Made by a program: the position numbers and the translations under genes
Shown: in pieces, positions 1-8,131 of the stretch
Position numbering within the stretch: position 1 is the stretch's first letter
Layout of the letters: each line of letters starts with the position of its first letter
The notes under the pieces: model-generated
Databases searched by the model: none
What the model was told of the DNA's origin: nothing
What the model saw: only the letters and a program-made list of their open reading frames with translations
NCBI GenBank assembly: GCA_965214495.1
Contig: OZ243958.1
Span: 2,480,001-2,544,000 of the forward strand
Length of the DNA: 64,000 nt
Source: JANQOH01 sp965214495
GTDB taxonomy: Bacteria > Pseudomonadota > Alphaproteobacteria > UBA7887
Direction: 5' to 3'

Positions 1-372
1 GACCGCTGGCTTGCCTTGCTCGAACACATGTTCCTGATACGCCGCGTTCGCGCTTGGCATCGCGGCGATCTGAAACGGCTCGTCAAGGCGCCGAAGCTGG
101 TGTTTCTGGATTCCGGCCTGTTGGCGGCGCTGCGGCGGGTCGGGGCGGCAGATATTGCCGCGGACCGCCGGGCGCTGGGGCCGCTTCTCGAATGTTTCGT
201 TCATGCCGAGCTCGCGGTTGACGAACGACCCCCGCTGATGTACAGAATGCGTCATCAAAACACGCGGATCACTGATTTCTCATGTGCTCCGCGACGCCGT
301 CAGTCGGCGGTGGAACTGGGATGGCGATACAATCTTGCAGCAGGGAGAACTCCTGTGAAAGGATCACCATGA
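1..372 (+). pseudogene. C-terminal fragment of a DUF4143-type AAA ATPase, probably broken
   Basis: The frame is open from the window edge. Its first 75 or so residues match the C-terminal DUF4143 part of a common family of standalone ATPases: a WLALLE-type segment, then LVKAPKLVFLDSGLLAAL, then a LLECFVHAEL segment. After about nucleotide 240 the expected segment leading to the nuclease-like end (basic-acidic strand with a VDIVLE-type motif) is missing. The frame instead runs on as arginine-rich text to a TGA at 370-372 that overlaps the next gene's ATG (ATGA). The upstream ATPase domain lies outside the window. I read it as a gene truncated where the downstream cassette was inserted; a complete but divergent C-terminus cannot be excluded. 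Confidence 0.6.
328..363 (+). promoter_or_regulatory. Possible -10 box and ribosome-binding site of the sulfur cassette
   Basis: TACAAT at 328-333 is a good -10 match, but no convincing -35 lies 16-18 bases upstream. AAAGGA at 358-363 stands five bases before the ATG at 369. It is the best Shine-Dalgarno in the region and decides that start over an in-frame ATG at 282. Confidence 0.3.
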
Positions 373-1751
373 CATCCTACCGAGAATCACGGGATGCAGT
401 AGGCTGCATGGTTCACGACGTCCCAAGACTGGTTATCTCGAAGCGGTTGCGAACGTCGCCGCCCCGCCACGATCCCACGAAGGAGTACGAGTTTCGCTAT
501 CGGGCCAAGGCTCACCCGTGCTTTCCCCATGTGGTGAAGTTTTCCGGGGGCCGATCCAGCGGGATGCTTCTGTTCACACTTCTGGAGAACGATATTCTCG
601 ATCCTGCACGAGGTGATGTAATAGTATTCAACAACACTTCATCCGAACATCCTGACACATATCGCTTCGCGCGCGATTGTAAAGAGGCTGCCAGCCGGTA
701 CGGCGTGCCGTTCTTCTGGGTTGAGTTCCAGACCTACGAGGATGCGCGCAACGGCGAGTGGACACGCTTGCCCTCTTACCGCCTCGTCAATGACGAGCCG
801 AAATCGACCGAGAATCCGGATGGTTTTCATTGGCGCGGCGAGGTGTTTGAAGAGCTGCTTTCGTGGTCGGGTTACGTCCCCAACCAATTTAGTCGAACTT
901 GCACCCGAAACATGAAATTGGAGGCAACGCGCTTGTTCCTGAAGGATTGGCTGGCTGGCAGCGAAGCTATTCCGCGCTTGGGCCACCACGGGAACGGGTC
1001 GCGAGTTGACACCGATGAAATGTATCGCCGACACCGCCGCAACGGCGGGGCGGTACCCGAGGACATATTCCATCGCAAAAGAGCCTACGCGCTCGCCCGC
1101 CCGCACACTCGTTCGGAGCAAAGATACGACGATTTTTCCCGTACATGGAAGCCGTTCGACAATCCGGTGCTTGAAGGCAAGGCATACGGAAACAAGGCTT
1201 GGTTTGGCAAGGGCGGAGTCGAATATGTCGCTTTTGTGGGGCTTCGGGGTGACGAGCAACTGCGGGTGAAGCGGGTTGAGGCGCGCAACGCCGGGCCTGC
1301 AGCGTCGGGGTACGAAGGGGAGCATGTGTATATGCCGCTCGCCGACATGGCCGTCACACGCGACGACGTCAATGCGTTCTGGGACCGGCAGGGCTGGAAT
1401 CTTTCGCTTCCCGGCGAAGGTAGCCTGTCGAATTGTGTTTATTGTTTTCTCAAGGGTATTGGCACTCTGCAGAGAGTCCATCACCAAATGGAAGATGAGA
1501 AACAGCATAGTGCGCCGGGATTCGGATCTCTGCTCGACACGCCCTCCGACGTCGGATGGTGGGCGCGAATGGAACGAATCTATGGCCGCAATCTGAAGGC
1601 GGAAGAAAGAGAAATCAAGGGAAAGCTGGATAGTCAGTTTATAGGTTTCTTCGGGACGAATGGATTCTCGTATGAGCGCTTGGCGCGAGGCGATGAATCC
1701 GATCTCGCTCGATTCTCCGGAACGCTCCTGCCGTGCGACTGCACGGAATGA
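369..1751 (+). CDS. PAPS-reductase/DndC-like PP-loop sulfurtransferase
   Basis: A 460-residue PP-loop ATP pyrophosphatase of the phosphoadenosine-phosphosulfate reductase superfamily. The nucleotide loop is SGGRSSG at residues 59-65, a variant of SGGxDS, followed by strand VIVFNNTSSEHPDT (84-97). Cys178 in RTCTR, the pair Cys356/Cys359 in SNCVYC, and Cys456/Cys458 in the C-terminal PCDC could hold an iron-sulfur cluster, as known for DndC. Family members activate a substrate with ATP and transfer sulfur to nucleic acid or metabolites. The next gene, seven bases on, is a cysteine desulfurase, the natural sulfur donor, so a DndC/SspD-like role is the leading inference. A plain PAPS reductase is less likely because no sulfate-assimilation gene is near. 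The start is chosen by AAAGGA five bases upstream. Base composition is visibly less GC-rich than downstream core genes. Confidence 0.85.
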   Translation: MTSYRESRDAVGCMVHDVPRLVISKRLRTSPPRHDPTKEYEFRYRAKAHPCFPHVVKFSGGRSSGMLLFTLLENDILDPARGDVIVFNNTSSEHPDTYRFARDCKEAASRYGVPFFWVEFQTYEDARNGEWTRLPSYRLVNDEPKSTENPDGFHWRGEVFEELLSWSGYVPNQFSRTCTRNMKLEATRLFLKDWLAGSEAIPRLGHHGNGSRVDTDEMYRRHRRNGGAVPEDIFHRKRAYALARPHTRSEQRYDDFSRTWKPFDNPVLEGKAYGNKAWFGKGGVEYVAFVGLRGDEQLRVKRVEARNAGPAASGYEGEHVYMPLADMAVTRDDVNAFWDRQGWNLSLPGEGSLSNCVYCFLKGIGTLQRVHHQMEDEKQHSAPGFGSLLDTPSDVGWWARMERIYGRNLKAEEREIKGKLDSQFIGFFGTNGFSYERLARGDESDLARFSGTLLPCDCTE

Positions 1752-1758
1752 AGCGCTT

Positions 1759-2907
1759 ATGGATTCGCTTCCCGTTTATCTCGACAACCAGGCGACAACT
1801 CCTGTGGATCCGCGTGTTCGGGATACCATCGTCGCTTTCTTGGACTGCCGGTTCGGAAATCCCCATTCGGGCGATCATTTTTACGGGTGGGATGCTTCCT
1901 ATGCTGTCAACGCCGCGCGCGCGCAGGTGGCCGGATTTGTCGGCGCGGATGATGACGAAATCCTGTTCACTTCCGGCGCAACGGAGTCGTGCAATCTAGC
2001 CCTGCGCGGCGTCGCCATGGCGTCCGACGGGAGCCGCCGCAAGGTCGTCACGCTAGAGACGGAACACCCGGCCGTTCTCGAAACCGCACGGGATTTAGCG
2101 CGCGTGGGCTTTGAGGTCGTCATTCTTCCCGTTGCCGCGGACGGGCTGCTCGATCTTGCCGATCTCGAGCGGGTGCTGGATGACCGCACCTTGCTCGTTT
2201 CGGTTATGGCAGCGAACAATGAGATCGGCGTGTTGCAGCCATTGGCGGAAATCGGTGCCTTGTGTCGGGCCAGCGGCGCACTCCTGCACACCGATGCGAC
2301 CCAAGCTGCCGGGCGGATAAGAATCGACGTCGAGGCTTGGGGCGTCGATCTGCTCAGTCTTTCCGCGCACAAAGTCTACGGCCCGAAGGGCGTCGGCTGC
2401 CTGTTCGTGCGTTCCGGGGTACACCTGACCCCGATCATGACCGGTGGCGGTCAGGAACGGGGCCTCCGGCCGGGCACCGTGCCTGCCCCTCTCGCGGCGG
2501 GCTTCGGCGAAGCATGCCGAATCGCCGCACAGGAAGGCGAGTCGGACACGAGTCGAATGTCGGCGCTTGCGCGGCGCCTTCACGCCGGACTGAGAGACGC
2601 ATGCCCGAACATCCGTTTCTTCGGCCATGCAACATGCAGGCTGCCGGGAACCCTCAGCATCGGCTTTCCCGGAATCCCGGCCGACCAGGTTCTTTCCCTG
2701 ATTTCCACCCGTGTTGCGGCGTCGACAGGTTCGGCGTGCACTTCCGGATCCGCCGACCCATCAAGGGTTCTGCTTGCGCTGGGAATCGACCCCGAGATCG
2801 CCACGACGGCCGTCCGGGTGAGTTTGGGGCGCTTTACGACCGAAGACGAGATCGAGAGTGCCCTTCTAGCCTTCTCGGACGTCGCACCCGTAGCCAACGG
2901 GAGATAA
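1759..2907 (+). CDS. Cysteine desulfurase (NifS/IscS/DndA family)
   Basis: A PLP-dependent enzyme of 382 residues that releases sulfur from cysteine as a protein persulfide. The N-terminus reads straight into YLDNQATTPVD (7-17), typical of the family, which supports the ATG at 1759 over earlier in-frame ATGs inside the preceding gene. The PLP-site residues are visible: His103 in TEHP, Asp179 and Gln182, and the Schiff-base Lys205 in SAHKVYGPKG. The catalytic Cys327 lies in STGSACTSG, the class I (IscS/NifS/DndA) pattern. Length is normal for DndA/IscS. It is second in a five-gene operon, seven bases after the PP-loop protein and four before the GHKL ATPase. No iscU, sufBCD or iscA is present, so its product most likely feeds the neighbouring sulfurtransferase and not general Fe-S assembly. 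Confidence 0.93.
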   Translation: MDSLPVYLDNQATTPVDPRVRDTIVAFLDCRFGNPHSGDHFYGWDASYAVNAARAQVAGFVGADDDEILFTSGATESCNLALRGVAMASDGSRRKVVTLETEHPAVLETARDLARVGFEVVILPVAADGLLDLADLERVLDDRTLLVSVMAANNEIGVLQPLAEIGALCRASGALLHTDATQAAGRIRIDVEAWGVDLLSLSAHKVYGPKGVGCLFVRSGVHLTPIMTGGGQERGLRPGTVPAPLAAGFGEACRIAAQEGESDTSRMSALARRLHAGLRDACPNIRFFGHATCRLPGTLSIGFPGIPADQVLSLISTRVAASTGSACTSGSADPSRVLLALGIDPEIATTAVRVSLGRFTTEDEIESALLAFSDVAPVANGR

Positions 2908-2911
2908 CGCT

Positions 2912-4879
2912 ATGCCCGCACCAAATTTGCTTTTCGGACCGGGTTCTCCTACCGGCTTCACTCCGGCCGGCATTGCAGGGTTTGACGACCTGCGGTCGGC
3001 GGCCGTCGTGCGCGAACTCATTCAGAATTCTCTCGACGCCGCCATGGAAGCGAGGGAGAAAACCGCAATCGTCCGGTTTCAGCTTTTTCGCGACAGAATC
3101 GAGACGATTCCGGGTATTCAGAATTATAGGGCCGCATTCGAGGGTGCCGTGCAAAGCCACGGCGGCAAGGACTCGCTTCCGGGTCCGGCACGGAGAGTCG
3201 TACAGGTCATGTCGAACGCACTGCGCAAAGATGAGCACGACGTTCTATGTGTGCTCGACAATGGGATCGGCCTGGACCGAAAGAGAATGGCCGCTTTGCT
3301 CAGCGACGGAGTTAGCGCCAAGGGAGAGGGCTCAACGGGCACGTTCGGAAACGGCCATTCCGTCGCCATTCCCGCTTCCGATTTGCGCTACGTGCTGTAC
3401 GGTGGCATCACAGCTGGCGGGCGGCGGATCGCCGCCGGCCACGCTGTCCTCGCCTCGCGCACCATACCGAACGAGAAATATCCGCACGCCGGCGATGGCT
3501 TCCTGATTCGCCGCTTTCTTCAGGGCGGTGCTCACGAGTATGCGCAGGGGGATTCGATCCCCGGCTTCATCGCCAGCGAACTTGACGACATAGAAAAGAG
3601 CTCGGTCTGCGGAACGGCGGTCATTATCCCTGCATTCAACAGCTTCCGCGAGACAGAATTCTCACTATGGGACACCGTATCGAAGGCGGCCGCTTGCAAT
3701 TTTTTCCCGGCTATCGAAGCAGGGAGACTCGTCGTTTGGGCGGAAGATATGCGGCCCGGCGGTTCGGACGATCTCGAAGCCCTCGATACAAGCACTCTAA
3801 AGGGCGTTCTGGAAAAATACCGGGATGAAAAACGATCTCGGTCCTTCCTGGGTGGTTTCAGGGCCTTCGAAGCTCACGAAGCGCTAAAACGGGGCGAACG
3901 TCATATCGTGTCGACACGCGAGGGACAGATAGAGTTGCGGTTGCGTCTCGGCATTTCCGGAAGCACTCGGATCGATTTGTGCCGCAACGGCATGTGGATC
4001 GCAGATGACAAGAAGCTTCCGGGATTTTACTATAAGTTCAAGGATAGGCAGACCTTTCATGCCGTTCTTCTGCTGGATTCCACTACTCAGGGGCATTTAC
4101 ACAGACTGGTTCGCGATGCCGAGGGTCCGCTCCACGACAAGTTGGATGTGAAGTCGCGCCTTTCACGCGAGGACGCACGGAGGCTGCGCTCCGCCTTCGC
4201 CGAGATCGTCGACTATCTGAAGTCCAGAACACCCGAAATCAGCACCGAAACTTACAGCCCGGACGATTTCCTGGCGCTCGACTTTGGCGATGACACCGCA
4301 TCCGGTCGGGGCAAGGCCCGAGGAGCTTTCTGGGGGCAGCCCATCCCCGTGGACCGGAGAGATTCGGACCTGTCGCGACGGTCGGTGGAACGCGAGAACG
4401 ATGGGTCGCAAGACGGACAAGAAGGAACTGACGGACGCGGGAGCGGACCGCGCGATGGACGACGCACCCGCCGAAGCCGCCGTGTGCTTCGACCGTTCTT
4501 TCAGGCGATCTCCGTTCCTGACGGTCCCGCCCGGCGGTGTATCCGGATTGAGTGTCAGGAAACTTGCGAGAATGCAGAACTCCGCATGTCGGTGGACGAG
4601 AACGTCGATGCCACGTGTGATCGATCCCGGAGCGACGAGACGTCCCGTGTCCGCCTTGAAGGCGTGAGAATCGACGGGCGCGATGCTCGGGACGATGAGC
4701 TGGTCCGGGAGAACGGTCGAGTCGTTGGCGTTCGCCTGGGCAACATTGAGAAAGATGCGTCTATCCGGGTGGACACCGGATACGCCATTTCCGACGATTA
4801 TACGGTCATGCAGAACCATGAACCCGCGCTGCGAGTGGAAATGTTCAGAACCCCGCCCGCCACCCGTAAGGAGCAGTGA
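2912..4879 (+). CDS. GHKL (MutL/MORC-like) ATPase
   Basis: A 655-residue protein with an N-terminal Bergerat-fold ATPase. Visible motifs are the N box RELIQNSLDAA (Asn39), the G1 box LDNGIGL (115-121) and the G2 box GEGSTGTFGNG (138-148). Together they match the gyrase-Hsp90-kinase-MutL superfamily and most resemble the MORC/paraMORC ATPases that occur in restriction-type operons. The middle region (about 200-450) has no motif I can name. A charged linker near 455-520 (DGQEGTDGRGSGPRDGRR) separates a C-terminal domain of about 130 residues. Such ATPases dimerise on ATP binding and clamp or remodel DNA. It is third in the cassette and one base before the next start, so it is likely made together with the two sulfur enzymes. 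No nuclease motif was seen in it. Confidence 0.8.
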   Translation: MPAPNLLFGPGSPTGFTPAGIAGFDDLRSAAVVRELIQNSLDAAMEAREKTAIVRFQLFRDRIETIPGIQNYRAAFEGAVQSHGGKDSLPGPARRVVQVMSNALRKDEHDVLCVLDNGIGLDRKRMAALLSDGVSAKGEGSTGTFGNGHSVAIPASDLRYVLYGGITAGGRRIAAGHAVLASRTIPNEKYPHAGDGFLIRRFLQGGAHEYAQGDSIPGFIASELDDIEKSSVCGTAVIIPAFNSFRETEFSLWDTVSKAAACNFFPAIEAGRLVVWAEDMRPGGSDDLEALDTSTLKGVLEKYRDEKRSRSFLGGFRAFEAHEALKRGERHIVSTREGQIELRLRLGISGSTRIDLCRNGMWIADDKKLPGFYYKFKDRQTFHAVLLLDSTTQGHLHRLVRDAEGPLHDKLDVKSRLSREDARRLRSAFAEIVDYLKSRTPEISTETYSPDDFLALDFGDDTASGRGKARGAFWGQPIPVDRRDSDLSRRSVERENDGSQDGQEGTDGRGSGPRDGRRTRRSRRVLRPFFQAISVPDGPARRCIRIECQETCENAELRMSVDENVDATCDRSRSDETSRVRLEGVRIDGRDARDDELVRENGRVVGVRLGNIEKDASIRVDTGYAISDDYTVMQNHEPALRVEMFRTPPATRKEQ

Positions 4880-4880
4880 G

Positions 4881-5750
4881 ATGAGCGATGTCGTGACGAT
4901 CGACACACGCGCCCGATCGTCTTCCAGCGCCGTTCGCACCCACGAATTTCCTGTTCTGGAGTCTGGAAACCTCTCCTATCCGGACGGTCGGTACTCTGTC
5001 GAATTTTTACCGGGAAAGGATCGTGTCTCCTTCACGCTGACCCATAGAGTCACGGGCGCCTCTCTGCTCTCGCGCTTGCTCGAAGAAGGACGGGCGCGGT
5101 ATCTCTGCGCCGTATCGTCGCCGCTTTCGTCGTATCGACAAATACACCTTTCCAAGGAATCCGTACAATGTATCGCATGGGATATAGAAAATTTGGGGGA
5201 ACCGCCTCTGTTCACGCCGATGATCGTGGCGGTAGTCGACATGGATTTGCGACTCGACAGACACAGAGACGGCGTCCACGATGTCTGGGACGGTCAGCGT
5301 ATCCGCCTTGAAAAAGGGAATCGCCTTGCGCTCGGACATGTGATTCAGCTTCAGTCGTCGATCCTCCACCTGTTGTCGTTCGACGCGGATCCGAGCCTTG
5401 AGGATGGCAGATTCTTCGTGTCGGCCGAGGAAGAGCAGGGATTCCGGTTTCGCGTGAAACTCAGCCCACTCCTTCATCAGTTTCTCAGGCACCCTGCTGA
5501 AGACGGAAGCCGCGAGCACATCATGACGCACATTGTGACCGCTTGTCTGGCTCTGCTCCAGAGGGAGTATCAAGATGACAGTGATGAAGACGGCGGCTGG
5601 AAATCGCACCGGAATCTTTGTGCGCTTGCCAATTTCATGAAGGACAGGAATGTGGCGCATTGGGCGGATGACGATTTCCGGCCGGAAGAAGCCGCCACCG
5701 GCCTGTACCCCCACGCCCTGCCACCGGAACACGATGGGGAAGACGCGTGA
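4881..5750 (+). CDS. Unrecognised cassette protein 4
   Basis: A 289-residue soluble protein that I cannot assign to a family. The start at 4881 has AAGGAG at 4868-4873, and the preceding stop is one base away. An in-frame ATG at 4683 lies inside the GHKL gene and is unlikely. The N-terminal 110 residues look beta-rich (FPVLESGNLSYPDGRYSVEF). The middle contains VAVVDMDLRLDRHRDG and a Phe/Leu-rich stretch. The C-terminus is acidic with a DDSDEDGG patch and an NVAHWADDDF segment. There is no signal peptide, membrane segment or nuclease signature. Position inside a coupled operon suggests a subunit of the same complex: a specificity factor, clamp or effector are all possible. Confidence 0.75.
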   Translation: MSDVVTIDTRARSSSSAVRTHEFPVLESGNLSYPDGRYSVEFLPGKDRVSFTLTHRVTGASLLSRLLEEGRARYLCAVSSPLSSYRQIHLSKESVQCIAWDIENLGEPPLFTPMIVAVVDMDLRLDRHRDGVHDVWDGQRIRLEKGNRLALGHVIQLQSSILHLLSFDADPSLEDGRFFVSAEEEQGFRFRVKLSPLLHQFLRHPAEDGSREHIMTHIVTACLALLQREYQDDSDEDGGWKSHRNLCALANFMKDRNVAHWADDDFRPEEAATGLYPHALPPEHDGEDA

Positions 5751-6646
5751 GCGATGGCTACGCAGAATTTGTCGACGTCGATTTCACCAAATTTCGCCGC
5801 GGCTTGCTACGAACCAAAGGCAGTCCCCGCCAACGGGAATTTTTGGAAGCGGCTCGCGATGGCAAGGCATTTCTCGAATTCGTTCGGGAGGAAATTGCGA
5901 TCGAAGGTTCGCGCGAGGCGCCGCTTTGCCCGGACAGGCTCACCGAGAGCGAGTTCAAAGATCCGCCGTGGAGCACCGAGCGCGATCTGTACAGGACTTT
6001 GGACGGGCTGACGCCCCGGATCGCCTGCCGCACGACGTTTTGGGCGAACCTCACCTGCCGCCACCTCGAAGCGGGAAAGATCGATGCCGTCTATCTGGCA
6101 GCCAACGGCGGCGCACCGACGGGGGGCGCGGAACGAATCGACCGGGTATTGCGAGACGGCGGCGAATCCAAACCGATCGACGACTGCGTCCGCACTGTGC
6201 TCCGACGGCTTGGCGGCCTGCCGGAAGCGCGCGGCAACCGCACCGTATATGTCGATTGCCCGCTTGCCCGCGCATGGTGGCGTGAGCGCCTGGTTACGGA
6301 AATATCCGATGGCGATGACGGCAAGACCAGCAAGATTCGAGAGGTCGTCAGAATCAATCAAGACTACTGGGAAAAGCTCGTGACGATGGTTGTCTCCAGA
6401 AATTCGCTCCTCGGATCGCATGAAGTGCGCAACGCCTTCATTCTCAGTCTCGCCAATCTGTTCGAGACAGAACCCGAAACGCCGCTGCGGAACGCCACGA
6501 ATCTGCTGCTCGCCTGTCGAACCGTCGGAGTCATTCAGGCATCGCGGGAATTGAGCGTTCTGGACGAAGGCGAAATCCGTGCGATCATGGGCGGTGTCGT
6601 ACGGTCACAGCATCAACGCGCCCTTTCCCGCCGGACTGACCGCTGA
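5747..6646 (+). CDS. Unrecognised cassette protein 5 (possibly DUF6339-like)
   Basis: A 299-residue protein starting with GTG inside the stop of the previous gene (GTGA overlap), so it is translationally coupled. Features include FWANLTCRHLEAG (about 100-112) and a tryptophan pair in ARAWWRERL (about 178-186). Their arrangement reminds me of the DUF6339 family, but this is memory and not a search result. The C-terminal half is helical (ANLFETEPETPLRNATNLLLACR) and ends in an Arg-rich tail. No catalytic motif is visible. It is the last gene of the cassette; downstream DNA is relic sequence. As one of two proteins without a known role, it is a candidate effector or target-recognition subunit. 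Confidence 0.72.
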   Translation: MSDGYAEFVDVDFTKFRRGLLRTKGSPRQREFLEAARDGKAFLEFVREEIAIEGSREAPLCPDRLTESEFKDPPWSTERDLYRTLDGLTPRIACRTTFWANLTCRHLEAGKIDAVYLAANGGAPTGGAERIDRVLRDGGESKPIDDCVRTVLRRLGGLPEARGNRTVYVDCPLARAWWRERLVTEISDGDDGKTSKIREVVRINQDYWEKLVTMVVSRNSLLGSHEVRNAFILSLANLFETEPETPLRNATNLLLACRTVGVIQASRELSVLDEGEIRAIMGGVVRSQHQRALSRRTDR

Positions 6647-6690
6647 ACGCAACGAACGATGTCATAGCAGAGGCTGCGACGCTGGTACGC

Positions 6691-7090
6691 CTAATGCGAC
6701 AAAATCCGGCTCAGAGACGCCCGGGTGCGCTCCTCGGGGGAGAGGGAGGGGCATAAGCGTCAACTTGTTTGCCCGGACCATGTTTCGAGGCACTCTCATG
6801 GAGGAAACGGCGGGTGATGAGGCAGTTCGGCGGACGATTCCGGAGATTTCATCCCTCTCGCCGGACATCCGAGCCGGCGATATCGAGGATTCGACGTCGC
6901 GTCGCCCCAATTCGCCAAACAAGTTGACGCATATGGGGGCTCTCGAAGAATCTCGACGGCGGGGCGACCTCCGCGATCTCGCCCTCGTCCATGAACACCA
7001 CACAGTCCGCAGCCCGACGGGCAAAACCCATCTCGCGCGTCACGAAGATCATCATCATACCACCGTCGGCGCAGGCGCCCAAGAAGACCC
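6691..7090 (-). pseudogene. Relic of an amino-acid ABC transporter ATPase 3' end, interrupted by a short insertion
   Basis: Reading from about 7085 down the minus strand gives VLG..GACADGGMMMIFVTREMGF and then AADCVVFMDEGEIAEV, ending in FFES, which matches the C-terminal part of the intact aapP at 8836-9564. The match stops at FFES and resumes after about 200 bases as PEERTRASLSRILSH and a TAG at 6691-6693. The two halves are therefore one gene end split by an insertion. The ATP-binding N-terminal half is absent upstream. Similarity to the intact copy is clear but far from identical, so this is an old paralogue remnant and not a fresh duplication. Confidence 0.8.
6752..6935. mobile_element. 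MITE-like insertion with 20-bp terminal inverted repeats
   Basis: The left end (6752-6771) and right end (6916-6935) are inverted copies of each other with 19 of 20 positions matching; the core is GCGTCAACTTGTTTG. The 184-bp element lies exactly in the gap that splits the ABC-ATPase relic, so the empty site can be reconstructed from the intact aapP copy. It carries no transposase. Each end contains a TA just outside the GCGTCAAC core, which could be an IS630/mariner-type TA target, but a short G-rich duplication is equally possible. Confidence 0.65.
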
Positions 7091-7768
7091 CGAGGACTTG
7101 CGCCGGGGTATTGTCGTTCCGGGTATCGACGAAATCGGAGCGACCGGCCATAGCGACGGCCGGAGCACGAAGCACACTCGTTCGTTGCGCAGCATCTCGA
7201 ACGGTGTGAGGCACCGACCGATACAGTCGCTGGGTATCTTCGCTTTCCGCTCTGTTGCCGATGCCCCCTACAGAGTTACGGCGCTGTGTCCATCGGCAAG
7301 CACGTGCGCGATCGGATAGCAAGCCGACGCCTTCAACGAAGGCCGTCCTGCGGTGGCTTCGTAAAGGCCTCCTCGATCGCCCGGCCGCCGGTCCACCCAA
7401 CACCACGAGGACAGGAAGGGCAGGATTGACCAAGAATCCGTGCCCTGATCTGTCGCCCTTTCGGCGAGAACGTCGTTGCCGGTGGGTCAGGCATGACCTT
7501 CTACGATCTTTCCACGGGACGAAGGCCAGCGAGCTGCAAATCGGATGCGCGATGCAGGTCCGGACCGTGGTGTTGGGGAGCATCATGGCAACCGCGTTCG
7601 GAAAGCCCGCGGGCCCGTTCATCCGCGGCGGGTCTTGAACTCGTTCATCAGCCTCGATTAGAACCGCAAGCTCGGCCCGTGCCTCCAGTTTCACGTCAAT
7701 AAGTTGAATTAAAACGAATTTTTTAGATTCCGTGGATTAATACTGTACCAACGCCGCGATGGCGAAAG
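7091..7768. other. Gene-poor stretch between the relic and higBA
   Basis: No frame in these 680 bases gives a protein I can recognise; a long minus-strand frame through it is composed of arginine- and serine-rich shadow text. The last 80 bases (about 7690-7755) are clearly AT-rich compared with the surroundings. It is most likely decayed DNA at the edge of the accessory region. Confidence 0.5.
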
Positions 7769-7805
7769 GTGGCCGCCGTGCTCCAGGCTGCCGAGGGTTT
7801 TGCCA

Positions 7806-7835
7806 TTGACCGAACGTATCGTACTTCGTTACGTT
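7806..7835 (+). promoter_or_regulatory. higBA promoter with overlapping palindrome
   Basis: TTGACC (7806-7811) and TACGTT (7830-7835) are spaced by 18 bases. Between and over the -10 lies the imperfect palindrome CGTATCGTACTTCGTTACG (about 7815-7833), a plausible HigA operator. Such antitoxins bind palindromes over their own promoter. The predicted transcript start falls within a few bases of the first homologous codon of higB. Confidence 0.45.
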
Positions 7836-7843
7836 GGCCCGCG

Positions 7844-8116
7844 ATCAAGAGCTTTGCCGACAAACGCGCCGCCGCCGTCTTCGCAGGCCATGCCGTTCGC
7901 GGCCTGCCCATGGAAATCCAGCGGCGGGCGCGGATCAAGCTCCTGACGATCGAGGCGGCCGGACGGCTCGACGACCTGAGGGCTCCGCCCAGCAACCGGC
8001 TGGAAGCTCTGCGGGGCGACCGCCAGGGGCAGTACAGCATTCGCGTCAACGAGCGATGGCGTATCTGTTTCGTCTGGCGCGACGGTGACGCGTGGGAGGT
8101 CGAGATCGTTGACTAA
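7844..8116 (+). CDS. higB: HigB-type toxin (RelE/ParE superfamily)
   Basis: A ribosome-dependent mRNA interferase of the HigB/plasmid-killer family, about 90 residues. Family hallmarks are IKSFADK at the start, LDDLRAPPSNRLEALRGDR in the middle and QYSIRVNERWRICFVW at the end. Homology begins at an isoleucine codon (ATC at 7844) where relatives have the initiating methionine. The only upstream in-frame start is a GTG at 7769, which would add 25 unrelated residues and lies before the predicted promoter. I therefore place the start at ATC with reservation; alternatively the start codon has been lost and the toxin is silent. The antitoxin gene follows after 15 bases, the usual toxin-first order of higBA. 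Confidence 0.8.
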   Translation: MKSFADKRAAAVFAGHAVRGLPMEIQRRARIKLLTIEAAGRLDDLRAPPSNRLEALRGDRQGQYSIRVNERWRICFVWRDGDAWEVEIVD

Positions 8117-8131
8117 CATTGAGGAATTGAA

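Noticed and set aside
369..2907. A classical dnd or ssp phosphorothioation locus
   Set aside because: Only the desulfurase and PP-loop protein fit. No DndB, DndD, DndE, SspB, SspC or SspE features (DGQHR motif, SMC-like ATPase, nickase motif) are visible in the neighbours, so the known names were not used.
6579..7319. A 246-residue plus-strand ORF over the relic
   Set aside because: It runs antisense through the ABC-ATPase relic and the MITE and has no recognisable domain.
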